Counted from the first letter of the stretch, positions 21,617 to 33,778 are shown. The stretch is 64,000 nucleotides of DNA from Brachypodium distachyon (GCF_000005505.3 NC_016134.3:43005150-43069149); one strand, 5' to 3'. Numbers and translations: made by a program. The notes: a model not told the origin generated them from the sequence alone.

Positions 21617-22460
21617 AGTAAAATACACCACTGGTCCATGAACTCGGCAGAAATGAACACTTTAGTATATGAATTCGGAGAACGCACACTTTAGTCCATG
21701 AGTTCGGATTACTGTGTCACTTGAGTCCAAAAACAGTTCGGCGGGTCTTAAACACGCCACGTGGCCGCCACGTCGGCTTCGGCCAAGACTTCGCACTACT
21801 ACTCCGATTTCTCGGGTGGTTATTTGGAAAATTACCACGCGGGTAAAATCCAGGCCTGAGCTCCCCAAAATCGAGCAAATCCCTAACCCTAGTTTCTCTC
21901 TTCCGCATTGCCCGTGCCCTCCATCTCTCTGCCTGCTGCTTGGTGACGACCCCAAGGAGAAGGCCGGTGCGGCGAAGCAATTCTCGTCGTCGACGGGCCT
22001 CCCGAGCAGGCCGAACCGGAAGCCGCCAGAAGCCCCCCCCCCCACCCCCCCGAGTTGTTGAGCACGGACGAGCTCGAGGATCCGGAGCCCGCGGGCGACT
22101 CCACATTTAGATCCAGCACCATCTCCGATTCAGGAAGCCAAACGAACGCTGCGCCGCGCCCCTCTCCCCCGCGCTCCTCGCTCGCTGGCTGGCTAGCAAG
22201 CTCGATCGGTCGTCGGACTCGCGCGTGTCTATGGCATGGGAGCTCGTTTGCAAATAACCCCCTTAGAAAACGGAGTAGCAGTGCGAAGTCCTGCCCGAAG
22301 CCGACGTGGCGCCTACGTGACGTGTTTAAGCCCCGCCGAACCGTTTTTGGACTAGAGTGACACAATAATCCGAGTTCATGGACTAAAGTGTGCGTTTTCC
22401 GAGTTCATGTACTAAAGTGTTCATTCCTGCCGAGTTCATGAACTAGTGATGTATTTTACT
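21617..22460. mobile_element. Mutator-like element (Pack-MULE) with about 215-bp inverted termini
   Basis: The left terminus (21617 to about 21833) and right terminus (about 22247-22460) are long, imperfect inverted repeats. Each has AGTAAAATACA at the edge, GGACTAAAGTGTGCG-type blocks, CGGTTCGGCGGG-type sequence and CCACGTCGGCTTCGG further in. The interior is GC-rich and carries part of an AP2-type gene. Long termini plus a captured gene piece fit a Pack-MULE. The 9-bp target duplication cannot be resolved because both flanks are A-rich. Confidence 0.8.
21940..22122 (-). pseudogene. Captured 5' end of an AP2-type (SNB/IDS1-like) transcription factor gene
   Basis: A minus-strand frame from 22122 begins MVLDLNVESP, then a Ser-rich run and VLN. 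After a G homopolymer that shifts frame it continues GGFRFGLLGRPVDDENC. MxLDLNVESP...SSSSVLN...FRFxLL is the N terminus of SNB/IDS1-class APETALA2 proteins, which regulate spikelet meristem fate in grasses. Neither AP2 DNA-binding domain is present, nor the miR172 site. It lies inside the Mutator-like element, so it is a transposon-captured first exon plus some 5' UTR. Confidence 0.75.
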
Positions 22461-22514
22461 TAAAAAAAAACATTGTCCACACTACACAATTTTGAATTGC
22501 ATGAAATTATCCAC

Positions 22515-22863
22515 CGAGACAATTGCTTTTAGACAATGAAAGACTTAGAGATATATTACTGCTGGCCTCTGCACATAAGATCCACCAAAACCTACATAGC
22601 TAATTTGAAAAGAGTAGGACCAAGCAGGTTTTTTTTAGACGAAGGAGCCATGCCCCCGATTTCATTAATGAAAAGTTTAGAGATATATTGCTGCTGGCCT
22701 CTGCACATAAGATCCACCAAAACCTACATAGTAGTACAGCAGTTTAAAAGTAAACAGGTCCTCAAGTCTTCCTCAAATAGAGAAAAAAAAACAGGATTAA
22801 CACGTCGAAACCAGGCCTCCAACCTGGACTACAGCATATCACAAAGTTAAGGACCAAGCAGGT
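22515..22863 (-). mobile_element. Two nested retroelement 3' ends
   Basis: GCTGGCCTCTGCACATAAG occurs at about 22,561 and 22,695. The second copy follows a T run and CCCGATTTCATTAATG, so it is the tail end of a minus-strand LINE or SINE. GGACCAAGCAGGTT at 22,619 and 22,852 brackets the second copy as a 14-bp target duplication. The uninterrupted arrangement is seen near 41,310, where TTATGTCTCTGAGAAACGAG follows directly. Confidence 0.55.
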
Positions 22864-23224
22864 TATGACTCTGAGAAACAAGATATGACCTCGGGATGGC
22901 ACGGTCTTGCGAGTACCCGTGGCAATACAGTCACAAGGAGGAAATAGCGATTGTTGCTCGAGTGGTAAATCAGGACAAACAGCCTGCATCTGATGCGATC
23001 AATTAACTATTGATTGACCAGATTGTCGACCCAAAGGTATGTCCGTATTCCTAACACCTCCCAAGCCCACAGCGTCCGTGCAAGTGCATCCATTTTCTTG
23101 TATGTCCGCAATCCACCTTTGTTCGATTTAAGAATGAATCGACCTTGTGCTCCTATACAAGTACACGGAAGAATCCATAGAGACAACGCCCGGGAGGAAA
23201 CTGGATGCCATGGAGATATATAAT
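22805..23224 (-). ncRNA. Putative 21-PHAS locus (target at 23048-23069)
   Basis: TTCCTAACACCTCCCAAGCC begins at 23048. It shares CACCTCCCAAGCCCACA with the 38,355 locus, so these two form a subgroup. A minus-strand ATTATATA at about 23,215-23,224 is a candidate TATA. The body runs into the nested retroelement tails and then the Mutator-like element. Confidence 0.55.
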
Positions 23225-23229
23225 GGAAG

Positions 23230-23507
23230 AGGGAGGACCACGTGGACCATAACTGCTACTGTCAAATTAAAGCGAAGATGAAAGGCATCAAGCTGCACAT
23301 CAAACAGCTATGAAAGATTTATTTCATGGAACCAACCAGCCAGGGAAATGGTATTTATGTTACCCTGTCGTCCATAGTTTGATCTCTTCTCCCTTTATAG
23401 TGGTCACTACCTGAAGAACAACAAACGGTGTTCAGTCATCAGTGATGGTTGGACGTCAACAATACAACTCAACTCTGGCAGGCCCAACGACGCCCGTTAG
23501 TGATGAC
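23230..23507. other. PHAS-type segment without a site
   Basis: TACCCTGTCGTCCATAG at 23,361 recurs at 12,971 and, with changes, at 30,317, each followed by a TAGTGGT/TAGTGAT stretch. This marks remains of a duplicated unit. No gene is seen. Confidence 0.4.
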
Positions 23508-26500
23508 TGTAGGATTTTTGTGTCCTTCAACTTTATTATTTATTGGAATTCTAATACTCGGTTATCTCATTATGGAATCACGTGCTCATAGTTATATGAT
23601 GCATGGAATGCATGCTTGTGGAAGGTACTTAAATATACTTCTGTGTTTTAACAAAGCTAGCGATTATCAATGGAATATAATATATCTTGTATGAATATTG
23701 GAAAGACTGCCCGGACACGTTGATAATCGGAAGGAGCTAGATTACAGCCCTAATGTCGACCTACATGATTAGTGGAATTTAAACTTGATCATGGCGCATT
23801 GCTCACAGGTGCGTGTTTCGAGAACCCACGGTTAGAGTCCCTAATGGATGAACTATATTGTGATTGATAGTTTAATCTGAACTCTATCTGAAAACTAGTT
23901 TAAATCTGATGATTTAAAACTATAACTCTTATTTGTAGATGCAGTATAAGAAGGTACTTATCCCCTAGTCTCAGATTGTGGAATTATGAGCGGCACCAAG
24001 GAAAAACGCAGAGGAATAGAAGGCAGACCACCAAAATTTCCAACATTGGTATCAGATCACACGGCACGACGGTGAAAACTCCGGTCCGCTCCAAATCTCA
24101 CCGTCGCACGATCCCGGGAATCTTTGAGGTCGGACTCTGGTTCACCTAACTCTCACGAGGAATCACGCTGGAACAGAGGAAGAAGATAGGAATCAATCTA
24201 CTCTGCCGTCAACGACCCACCGCTCCGACGCAGCGACCTGCGGCAACACTCTGGAACAGAGGAACAGAGAAATCTCCAGCTGCGCTCCAGGAAGCCGATC
24301 GATCGACCAAGAGATAGGATCTGACACGCGCGTCGCCGGTTAATTCATTATGTGATTCTTTACGAAGCACGTGATTGATAAATCAAGTAGTCGTCTTCCG
24401 ATGTGTACTTTAACCTGGATTAGCAAACAATACGCTGGAACAATTAGGAATCGATCCAACTTCACGCTTCACCGCGGACTCCCTGCTGCTAGCCCGACGA
24501 GATCCCTTGCGGCATGCTCCATCCACTCAAGTCACCGCCGCCTTGAGGAATCATCACTGCCGGCCGCTAACTCGCGTCTCCGCCGCTGCCTGCTGGTCCA
24601 TGCCGGCCGCTGCGGTACCACCACTGGATCCGCTGCCCGTAATGCCGGCCGCCTCCAGGAATCGTCGTCAGCCGCCACATCGCTGGCTTCAGCTCCGTCG
24701 AGCCGAGGCCACCGCCCCACACTCAAGCCGCCGCCGTCGCGCCGCCTTGAGGAAGCCAAGCCTCCAGAATCGCCGCCACCTTGATCCGTCGCCCGCACCC
24801 CGCCGGCTGCTGCTCCCGTCGCACACGGCCCGCTAGCTGATGCCCGCTGAATCGCGCGCCGCCGGGCCGGCCGCCACCCTGCCCGCCGCTGGCCCGACCT
24901 CCTCCCAAGGACTCTGCACGCACAGGCCTGGGCCGCCTGGGTGGTGTTTTCTGGACAGTAGCTGTCAAGATTCAATAATTGGTTATTTGTTGTTTGTTGA
25001 CGCACAGGTGTTGTGGCTTCTCACTTGATTAATCCTCAAGGAAAATCCGCTGGATTGCTTGCTGCTGCTATTACGAGACAAATTCAACCCATCTTTGCCA
25101 TGTCTGGATGGAAACAGTAGTGACGATCAGGAAATTCGTTGGCTTAATCCGGAACTTGGGACTTCACGCACGCATCTCCGCTAGGTGTATCGACGAGCTC
25201 GCTGCAGCTCATCAACTCGTCGAGACGAGGAAGGGGAACGAAAAAGCATGATGTGGAAAAGGATTTTGGAAACGTGTCAATTATTGAGCATTTACTTGCT
25301 TATGGAGGAAGCTACAAGTCACTCAATGGAAATGAAATTTGCTCTCACACGTAACGGTATGTCCTGTATTTTTATTTGTTCGTTATTACAACTATTTTTT
25401 TTTTTGAAATAGTTGGAATATGCTCTCCACTGCTACATCATATATAAGTAGAGTACTATAGCGACTTTATTGATATATAAAGACAATTCCAAAAAAAAGA
25501 TATGGGTACACTTATACTAAGGAATTAATGTTTGACTATACTTTGGAGCTGGAAATTATGTCTTCACACTCCTTCGAGGAGGAAAAACATTGATATTACT
25601 ATAGGACACTACACTCCTTCTTCACGAAGGAATTTAAATTAATGTTCTCCATTGGAATTTGTTGGTTATGACATACTATTTGGAAAAGGAAGAGTGGAAA
25701 TATTGCTCAATGGAGAACATTAGTGCAACATGGATGTAAATACAATGGTCTCTTTTATTTGCGATCCATTGGAAATTAGTAACCTGTATTGTTTATCTGA
25801 TGGAATAACTCCATAGGGAGGAATACTCATAAGAGGAACACATGCTCAAATTTTTATTAATGATGGTATTTACAACTTGGTCATATTTAAGAAACAAAAT
25901 TGAATATCTTGTTGATTCTGGAATTCTAAACTATAAGTGGGAGGACTATATTATTGCTACTTGGATTATTTATTTTCAGTAGCACTCCCGCTAAAGGTCG
26001 GATGTTTTAATTTTCATCTGCTTCATTAATGATTGCACTTTATATGGTTATGAGTATCTTGTAAAATACAAGTTGTGAGGTTTATCATGTGTTCGTAACA
26101 TTTTATACTGAAGTGGAAAATCAGTTCTTAAGAGATTTAAGTACTGATTGGTGGGAAAAGTACACACTTCAGGAATATTAAATGAAAGTTATGGAATGAG
26201 CATGGAATTTTACAATTTTACACCACATTATACTATGTCCTGTACTCCAAAGTTCAATGGAGGAATAAAACATATGGATACTCTCTTGATTTTTCTTTTG
26301 GAATATGCATTATATATTGTTGTAAGTTTTATGATTAATCACCTAGCACAGTCACTCCTTATGGTTTGGAACTGGAAAGGAATTCTTCTATTTACATTCT
26401 GACAGTGTGGAACTGAAATAACTACAAAGCACACCAACATTTATTTTGATTGGGTATTCTACTGGATCAAATAGTATGAATTTTGATCTGGAAAGGAAAA

Positions 26501-28545
26501 CTGGTGGAAAGTAGGAACACAATATTTATTATTTTGATCAAGAGTGGAATAATGTTGACCCCACTATAAAGCACAAGTTGAACTCCGGACACTAACGTGC
26601 TTAGGATAAGTGGGAGGAATAAACTTGGACTATCATATATGTGTTCTTGGGGGAAGTCACTCTAAATTTTAGAGGAATGACTAAAGTCATATCAAATGGC
26701 TAGAGGTTAACATTAACGTCAACTATGAGTGGATAATGCGAGAAGGAATAAAGTTTTGGATTTATATTTTCAAACTTCCGCCAGCTCATAGGTTGTAAAT
26801 GAATTCTATTTACAAGGATTTATGGCTCAGTGGGATTCGTTGATGCTAAACGATTCATACAAAGGAAATTTATGTACTTTGTGGAAACTCTTTCTCCTAT
26901 TACAATTATTGTTTTTGGGAATTTAGAGGAAGAGGAAATAAAGACAGATTTGCAATCCGAATAGATTAATTTATCATATCCAACAAGCTTCACATCAATG
27001 GAATCTAACGTTATATGTTTTTCCCTAATGACGGAAGGCGTTCATGTGCAAAGGTATGTTTAATTATTATTTTTGTTATTATTTATACTAATGCTATTCA
27101 TGTTTCTTGTGTTCACAAAGTCACATTGATGGAAGTGAAAACTTGGTTATTGTTCCATAAATGTTAAAATAAAATAAAAACATAGATACCAATTTTTTAA
27201 TTGTTCATCCATGGAAAACTGCAAAACCTGGAATGATACTTAGCGAGGAATAGTTTATGAACTCCTAAGGAAAATATTCATGCAACCAAAACCTTAATCA
27301 TGTCGCTGGAATTATTTGTTTTCATTTGCATCAAGATTGGCATTTTCTGGAATTATTGGTTAATGTCAAGCAAAACCTGGAAGGAGCATTCGAATTATTT
27401 GACATATTTACTTCATAATATCAAAGGAATTATATGTACTATTCATTATGTTCAAATGGCAACAATCCTCGACTGTTTTTTTTTTATTATGCTACATGGG
27501 AGGAGGATTTTGATGATTGGAAATCTAGCCACTTCATCTTAAAACTTCGATGCATTTTAAGCATTGAAGGAAGTCTCATGGCTAAGGGAATTTTTCGCTA
27601 TACTTAAGGTTGCGGAATGTACATCAGAAGGTATCATTATTATCTTGGTAATGTGGAAGCGTCAAAGTGTTGTTTTATTGTTGATATGAAATTATTACAC
27701 GATGAAATATGACTTGAGGAATTTATACATACTCAAGGTGTACTTAAGTAAATACTTAAGAAATATTAGTATTGGAACACGGTATCAATATACTGGAAAT
27801 ATCCCATACTCCACAGCAAGAGGAAAAATATTGAGGGAAGGTATCACAATATACGTTGTGTAATTAATGGGCTTAAAGTTTGTTTGGATTTCTAACGTAG
27901 TATTAATATGCATGCTGATCCCTTGACTAAGTCCCTTAGTCATGTGGTATTTGGTAAGCATGCTAAAGCTATGGGTCTACGAGTATTTGAATAATCGTTT
28001 TGGACAAGTGGGAGATGTAGGATTTTTGTGTCCCGCAACTTTATTATTTATTGAAATTCTAATACTCAGTTACCTCATTATGGAATCACGTGCTCATGGT
28101 TATATGATGCATGGAATGCATGCTTGTTGGAAGGTACTTACATACACTTCTGTGTTTTAAGAAAGCTGGCAATTATCAATGGAATACAATATATCTTGTA
28201 TGAATATTGGAAAGACTGCCCAAGCACGTTGATAATCGGAAGGAGCTAGGTCATTGATTAGAGATTACAGCCCTAATGTCGACCTACATGATTAGTGGAA
28301 TTTAAACTTGATCATGGCGCATTGCTCACAGGTGCGTGTTCTGAGGACCCACGGTTAGAGTCCCTAACGGATGAACTATATCGTGGTTGGTAGTTTAATC
28401 TAGACTCTATCTGGAAACTAATTTAAATCTGATGATTTAAAACTAAGACTCTTATCTATAGATGCAGTATAAGAAGGTCTTTACCTCCTAACCTCAGATT
28501 GGGAAATTGTGAGCGGCACCACGAGACCAACGAGAGCCTAAATCA
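23508..28545 (+). mobile_element. Copia-type LTR retrotransposon, almost non-coding
   Basis: The 5' LTR is 23508-24045 (TGTAGGATTTTTGTG to TTTCCAACA). TGGTATCAGA at 24047-24056 is the initiator-Met-tRNA primer site typical of Copia. The 3' LTR starts at 28016, right after the polypurine tract AAGTGGGAGA, and its end is rearranged at about 28,545. Just before the tract a minus-free plus frame reads HADPLTKSLSHVVFGKHAK, the C terminus of Copia RNase H. No gag, protease, integrase or RT could be recognised across the 4-kb interior. Its first kilobase (24,480-24,960) is unusually GC-rich. The LTRs differ visibly, so this is an old, LARD-like copy. Confidence 0.85.
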
Positions 28546-28599
28546 CCACTGACGGTTAGTAGTGTCAGAGGAGTTGCTAGCCAGCCTTTGGTCGATACG

Positions 28600-29340
28600 A
28601 TAAGCTACTTTTTTTTCGAAACATAAGTACTGATGCTGCACCTAATTAACTTGCTTGCATAATTACCGGCTCACCAGTTGTGTGACCATATACACCTACG
28701 TGCCTTAAGAACCGGTTAGTAGCGTCAAAGAATTAGCAAGACTTTGTCCATGACTTGACTGAGTTTGTTTTTTAAGTTGCCCATTATAATAAGCAAGGAA
28801 AAAAGAAGAAAATGTGTGGTCCATGGTGTAAATATGGTAACATGGAAATGCTGCCGTCCAGAGGCGGGGAGTTATAGCTACACATGCAAATGCCCAGACA
28901 AAAGATTTTCCTTAAAGGATATAAATTTGCACTAAAAGGATATGATCCAGAACAGATTTTTGTTCTCCTATACATTAATTTTTTTTTAAAATGTAGGCAT
29001 ACAGAGATATTTTAGTTCTTTATGCGCTTGGAAAGTTCTGTGGAAAAAAAAGTAGTTTTTGCCCGAATAAATAAGACAAGATTAGTGTTTATGTTTTAGA
29101 GTACTGAAATTAGTTTTTTTCCTGCTAAGGAAGGTAAAATGGTCAGAATGGAAAATTTACAAAAAACATAGTAGAATGCCTGAAGTTTTTTTCCACAATA
29201 TTTTGACAATCGCTTACTTATATATCCATGTTTTCTTTCCAGTAAGACCGACGCTGATGTTCATTGGAAGCTTAATTAATGAGTTAGAGCTAGTTCAGAT
29301 TATGAGTACGTACATGTTATGCTTGTTTCTTTACGAACTA
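28600..29340. other. Intergenic with a shared PHAS-body module
   Basis: No gene. Positions 28,985-29,210 resemble 16,840-17,075, 35,205-35,375 and 55,795-56,010: a poly-T/A-rich block ending in an AATATTTTGACAAT-type sequence. Confidence 0.45.
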
Positions 29341-29344
29341 TACT

Positions 29345-29455
29345 ACAATTAGGTGTGCCATATGCCCAATCCTACTATGCAGGTATATTATGCTTCCACA
29401 AATAAAATTGTGGGAAAAGGTGGGGCGTTGAGCAAAGACAAAGGGGTCTATATAG
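29345..29455 (-). ncRNA. Eroded 21-PHAS unit (site near 29353-29374)
   Basis: GCCCAATCCTACTA at 29,364 keeps only the miRNA 3' half. GGGAAAAGGTGGGGCGTTGAG follows, as in the 17,597 locus, and CTATATAG at 29,448 replaces the TATTTAAA box. It is probably not a working target and overlaps the body of the next locus. Confidence 0.35.
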
Positions 29456-29775
29456 TGTATAGACTATGGAGTACGGTGTCTTTGGATAAAGACAATGATC
29501 AATTTTTCTTAGTGTCGCCTGTAGGCTTGTCGCTTTTACCTGTTCCAGCGCTCCTTCCCGGTTTGCCCGTTGCTACGCGGTGCGCATCCAGGTTCCCGTC
29601 GCCTCTCAATCCCATGATGCCAATTACGTAACCAACTATAAACATGCATCGAGAGACCCAATCTATCTCCAGTATTGTGTATATATGTAGTGAAGCCAAA
29701 TTAAGCGATCACATGAAGAAATTAAATCTATCTAGCCAGAGCCAAAACAAGTGCAAGCTGAACCCAATTTATAAA
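29350..29775 (-). ncRNA. Putative 21-PHAS locus (target at 29593-29614)
   Basis: TTCCCGTCGCCTCTCAATCC begins at 29593. The minus-strand TATAAATT box is within 29766-29775 (152 bp upstream), followed by the CCAAGCTGGCAGCAGAAACGA module. The predicted cut is between 29602 and 29603. It is a close sibling of the locus at 33,623. Confidence 0.7.
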
Positions 29776-29899
29776 GGCCCAAGCTGGCAGCAGAAACGAC
29801 CCAGTGCTCTTGAGCTCTGACAGCATAACTAACTTAATTTCATTTCTTTACTAAGAATACTGAGCCGTAGTACTACGTACCCACCTTACTAATGTGATA

Positions 29900-31400
29900 C
29901 TTATCAAGATACACGTCATGCACGCTGATTTAAGGTTGGGAAGGATTTTGTTGAAATATCACTTGGATCTAATACAGAGTGTCGACTCTTTTCTGCTGTC
30001 TACTCCTGTTTCTCTCTCTCTCTTTGGCCTAGGCCATGTAAATAAACTTTGTTTCACTGGTTCTCACTTTTACTCATCTTAACAAAGAGCCTACTTCATC
30101 CCCTATAATTTTTTGTTCTACATCATAGATTTCTGAACTTTATCAGATTGTCCACCGTCTGAATTGAAAAGGCGAAGGAGGTTATGACCGTCTGAATTAA
30201 GGAGGCGAAAGCAGGTTATGATTCAGGCACATCACCAACTAGCTAGCTGAAACCACTGGCAGTCGTAATGGATGACCGATTTCTGTGAATTAAACCATCC
30301 AGGGAAATGCCATATGTTATCCTGTCGTCCGAAACTTGATAAATTCTGTCTTCATAGTGGTGTTAGGCGCATAATTTTCATTTCTCCAGTCTCCTGATAG
30401 CAAGATAGGGTGGCTAGTACACTAATATGTGTCAACAAAAAGGAGATCTTACTATGTTCGAGAAGGTAATTTTTGCTTTTACTATTATCATATTTTCTGA
30501 AGTGAAATTTTGATATAGTCAATGGAAGAGTATGACCTTTTTGGATGATACCTAGCGAAAGTGGTCAAATCTCAAACACCTTATGTGTTATCCACGTTCA
30601 TTTTTTCTTGTCAAAATTTAAAATGAGAATAATCTCCAGGACACTGATAGAAAGACTGCCAAACTTGAGTTTACAACAATTCAAAATTAGAGACTACAAA
30701 TGCCAATTTAAATTTTCAAAGTGGAAAGAATACCACATTCTAGTAAATGTACCAACTTACAACCATGGTGGTTCTATTTTATTTTATTTTGAACTGAACG
30801 GAAGGGGAGTCCCCTACCTTGATTTTATAAACATTGTCAAGAAAGGCATCATCTTACAGGGAGATATGCAAGAAGTACCGGGGGGAGAGGAGGAACAAAT
30901 GCAAAAGACTACTTTTTGATTACATCATGTAAGAATATCACATACACATTTAATCAGGCCATGAGTCTATCTTTTTTTTTGAAACAAGGCCATGAGTCTA
31001 TCAAGTGATGGGCAGCCTGTTTCTCGATCTTTTTCATACGTAAAAAACCACAATTTGAGGGTATCTTGATATTGACGGACAACCATGGGGATAGTAAAAC
31101 GAACATCGTCAAATACTTTACGGTTTCCTGCTAACCATGGTGGTTGTATTGACAACTCGGAAAAGCGTTTTTTTCCTACGGTGTACAACATACTCATTTT
31201 TCACCTGCCATGGCTCACTAACCACACCATTTTGGTGGTTTCCATGTCATATTTCTCCCTAGCTAAATCAAGAAGAGAAGTAAGAGGAAAATGCACGTAG
31301 GCCACTGTGAACTTACAACCATGGGACGGCATCCTTGATGTTTCCTCCTCCACTATTGAAGGAGGGGTAGATAGAGAAATAAACTTTCCACTTTGTCCAA
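29900..31400. other. Intergenic, no gene recognised
   Basis: The plus-strand ORF of 124 codons at 30545-30919 has no recognisable domain and biased composition. A TATCCTGTCGTCC module is at 30,318. The stretch would be the far body of the locus at 31,646. Confidence 0.4.
30956..31002. mobile_element. 15-bp T-rich insertion with 16-bp target duplication
   Basis: AGGCCATGAGTCTATC occurs at 30956-30971 and 30987-31002 around TTTTTTTTTGAAACA. Confidence 0.8.
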
Positions 31401-31402
31401 AT

Positions 31403-31789
31403 TAGATCAATCTGCGGCACTTTTGGTTACTACGGCCCTGCAGCACGTTGTAGAACAGCTGCAAATTAAACACCTCTCTAGGGATCCTTCTAATAACACC
31501 CGACTTTCTGGTAAGTGTTCACTGTTCTTTACTTCCCTAAAATTTATGATTAAGTCGGGCGAAAATGTGAGTCACATGGAAATGACTATGAGTTCATGAA
31601 GTCAGAACTTAAGCGCCGATGCACCGTGATACTCTTGTGTGCTACATCCTGCTGCTTCCCAATCCTAGCTACCTAAGCTAGCTACGTCATCGATCGTAGC
31701 TATAGTTGTAAAGATGTGAACCTAGTGAGTAAAGGAAGTCTACGTGCAGTTTGATCAAATCACTATCGCGCGTGGCCGCTCATTTTATA
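31403..31789 (-). ncRNA. Putative 21-PHAS locus (target at 31646-31667)
   Basis: ATCCTGCTGCTTCCCAATCC begins at 31646; it lacks the first miRNA base match and is the loosest full-length match. A minus-strand TATAAAA box lies at 31783-31789, 116 bp upstream. The predicted cut is between 31655 and 31656. Confidence 0.55.
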
Positions 31790-32149
31790 TGGGTCTGTCA
31801 TGCGCTATGTGCAATCCTTTATTGGAGTACGTCCGTTGGTACAGTATTCAAATTCATTGAAGTACTAATAATATATGTGCAAGTGCTACACCTACATCGG
31901 TTACATTGCAGCAATTATTTATCCCTTAATTCACGGGGATAATAAACGTACGTGTAAAATTGTCAATATATGTACCATTGCAAACATGGTAGCTTTCATG
32001 GGTTGCCGAGGTAGGAAGAAAATGCTGGTGTCCATTGCTTTCAAATTGGGATATTCCGTTTTCTACAATTGAGAAAAAAAAAGTTGAGTCCATTTGCATA
32101 TTTTCTCTTTTTTATTTACAAGTTGATGTAGTGTCCAGCTGAAATAACT

Positions 32150-32760
32150 AGAGTTTTTACCGTACCCTGTACTGTTTGGGGGAGACAATCAGATCGATCT
32201 GACCGTTGAATCAGGAGGATAACTTTGGCTTTACATCTGTAATTAGCCATTTTATTTTTGGACAGTTTGGTCATTTGCCTACCCGCAAAAGAAAAAAGCT
32301 TGGTCATCTGCCTTGTTGCCTTGTTGGCTTCTCTGATCCAATTAATCGATCCTCTGTTTTTTTCTGTTCACACAACTCTCTGCCGCCGTGGTGGTGCACT
32401 TCCCTGCTTCTGCCGTGAGATCGCACGTCGCAGTTTGTACTGTCTTTGCTCGCCGCCAACTTCAGTCGCTCGGCATCATCTCTCAGCTGCTCTTCTGTCG
32501 CTGCTGTTCCTGATGCCCTGCCGTACGTTAGTCCGCCGCTGTCGAATCTGACCGAAACTTGCTTGGCTCGACCGCCCGAGCGATATTCACCAGCCTGTGT
32601 GTTCCATCATCTTTCCAGAGTTTGTGTTCTTCCCATGTTAAGAACGAGTGAACAAAAAGATCAATGCAATGGAACCGGCCGCCTAGCTATGGTGTAGATA
32701 GGAGGGACACGAGCAACTTTAATTTTCTGTACAGGCTATAGTTTCAATGTAACTCATGTC
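32150..32760. other. Unassigned GC-richer stretch
   Basis: Short overlapping plus-strand ORFs rich in Cys, Arg and Ser occur at 32,200-32,700, with no recognised domain. It may be a captured gene fragment or noncoding. Confidence 0.3.
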
Positions 32761-32988
32761 AGCAATTAATCAGTTAGGTTTCTCTAGCATGCTTGACCAA
32801 GCATATAATCATTACAACAGTAGCTTCATACTTGATCTCCATGTAATGGGTTTTACTGCGTTCTTGGACATGATATATACTTATAATTTAACTAAATATT
32901 TTTTCCCATTTCTTGCGTTGAGACTTGAGGATCATATCTATAGTTACCGCAGCAATGCGCGGGGAATCATCTAGCTATCAACAAGAAT

Positions 32989-33160
32989 CACTACCACGAA
33001 AGGGCACATCAGTAACCAACCCGCCGCAACCTCATTGCCACACCGATATGGGTATCATCAGTGGCGGACTGGCATATGCCCGACACTGATGCTGTGTAGC
33101 ATCAGTGTCGGTCACTTGTAGACCATCAGTATCGGGCCGGCAGCCGACAATGAAATATTT
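32989..33160. mobile_element. Possible CACTA terminal fragment
   Basis: CACTACCACGAAAGGGC at 32989 looks like a CACTA left end. It is followed by palindromic GACACTGATGCTGTG / AGCATCAGTGTCGG subterminal sequence. No matching right end was found nearby. Confidence 0.45.
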
Positions 33161-33379
33161 CATTAATTCAAAAAATAATTAAAATAATTTACTCCAGAAC
33201 ACAGAATGCACATAATATGAACATCACATATATTTCGAATTAAAACTGCACCCATATATTAAAATCATGAGAAAATTAAGCAAAACCACCACATTTGAGA
33301 CAACCTTCTAGGAAAACTACCATTTTTAAAAAAAAATTCAAATTACCACCGCTTTTGTGCACGTAGTACTCCCCTGCAC

Positions 33380-33778
33380 TAATTAGCGAGTTGAGTGTGT
33401 TTTGATGGAAAAACTGACAACGGGGCCTACATGTCAGTGCCACCGTGGTGCAGATTATGTCGTAGTACTTCCCTGCACTAATTTGCTAGTTAATGTTAAT
33501 GTCCTATGAAGGACATTAATGTTACCCGCGCTATTCTTCGTCTACCTTCTGATTATTTTGGACATAGGTTTGCATCAGCTCATCATGCGGTGCAGATTAT
33601 GTCTCTGGTCTGCTCATCCAGCTTCCCGTCGCCTCTCAATCCTACGCTGCGAAGGTACGAACAAAATGTGTTTAGCATGCATCGAGATAGAATTGATCGA
33701 TTAATCATGCAAGAAAGTGAAGCAGCCCGGCCAAAACAAGTGCAAGCTGACAACAGAAAACGAGAGCCAATTTATAAA
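33380..33778 (-). ncRNA. Putative 21-PHAS locus (target at 33623-33644)
   Basis: TTCCCGTCGCCTCTCAATCC begins at 33623, identical over its first 20 bases to the 29,593 site. The minus-strand TATAAATT box is at 33769-33778 (125 bp). CCAAAACAAGTGCAAGCTGA upstream of the site is also shared. The predicted cut is between 33632 and 33633. Confidence 0.7.
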
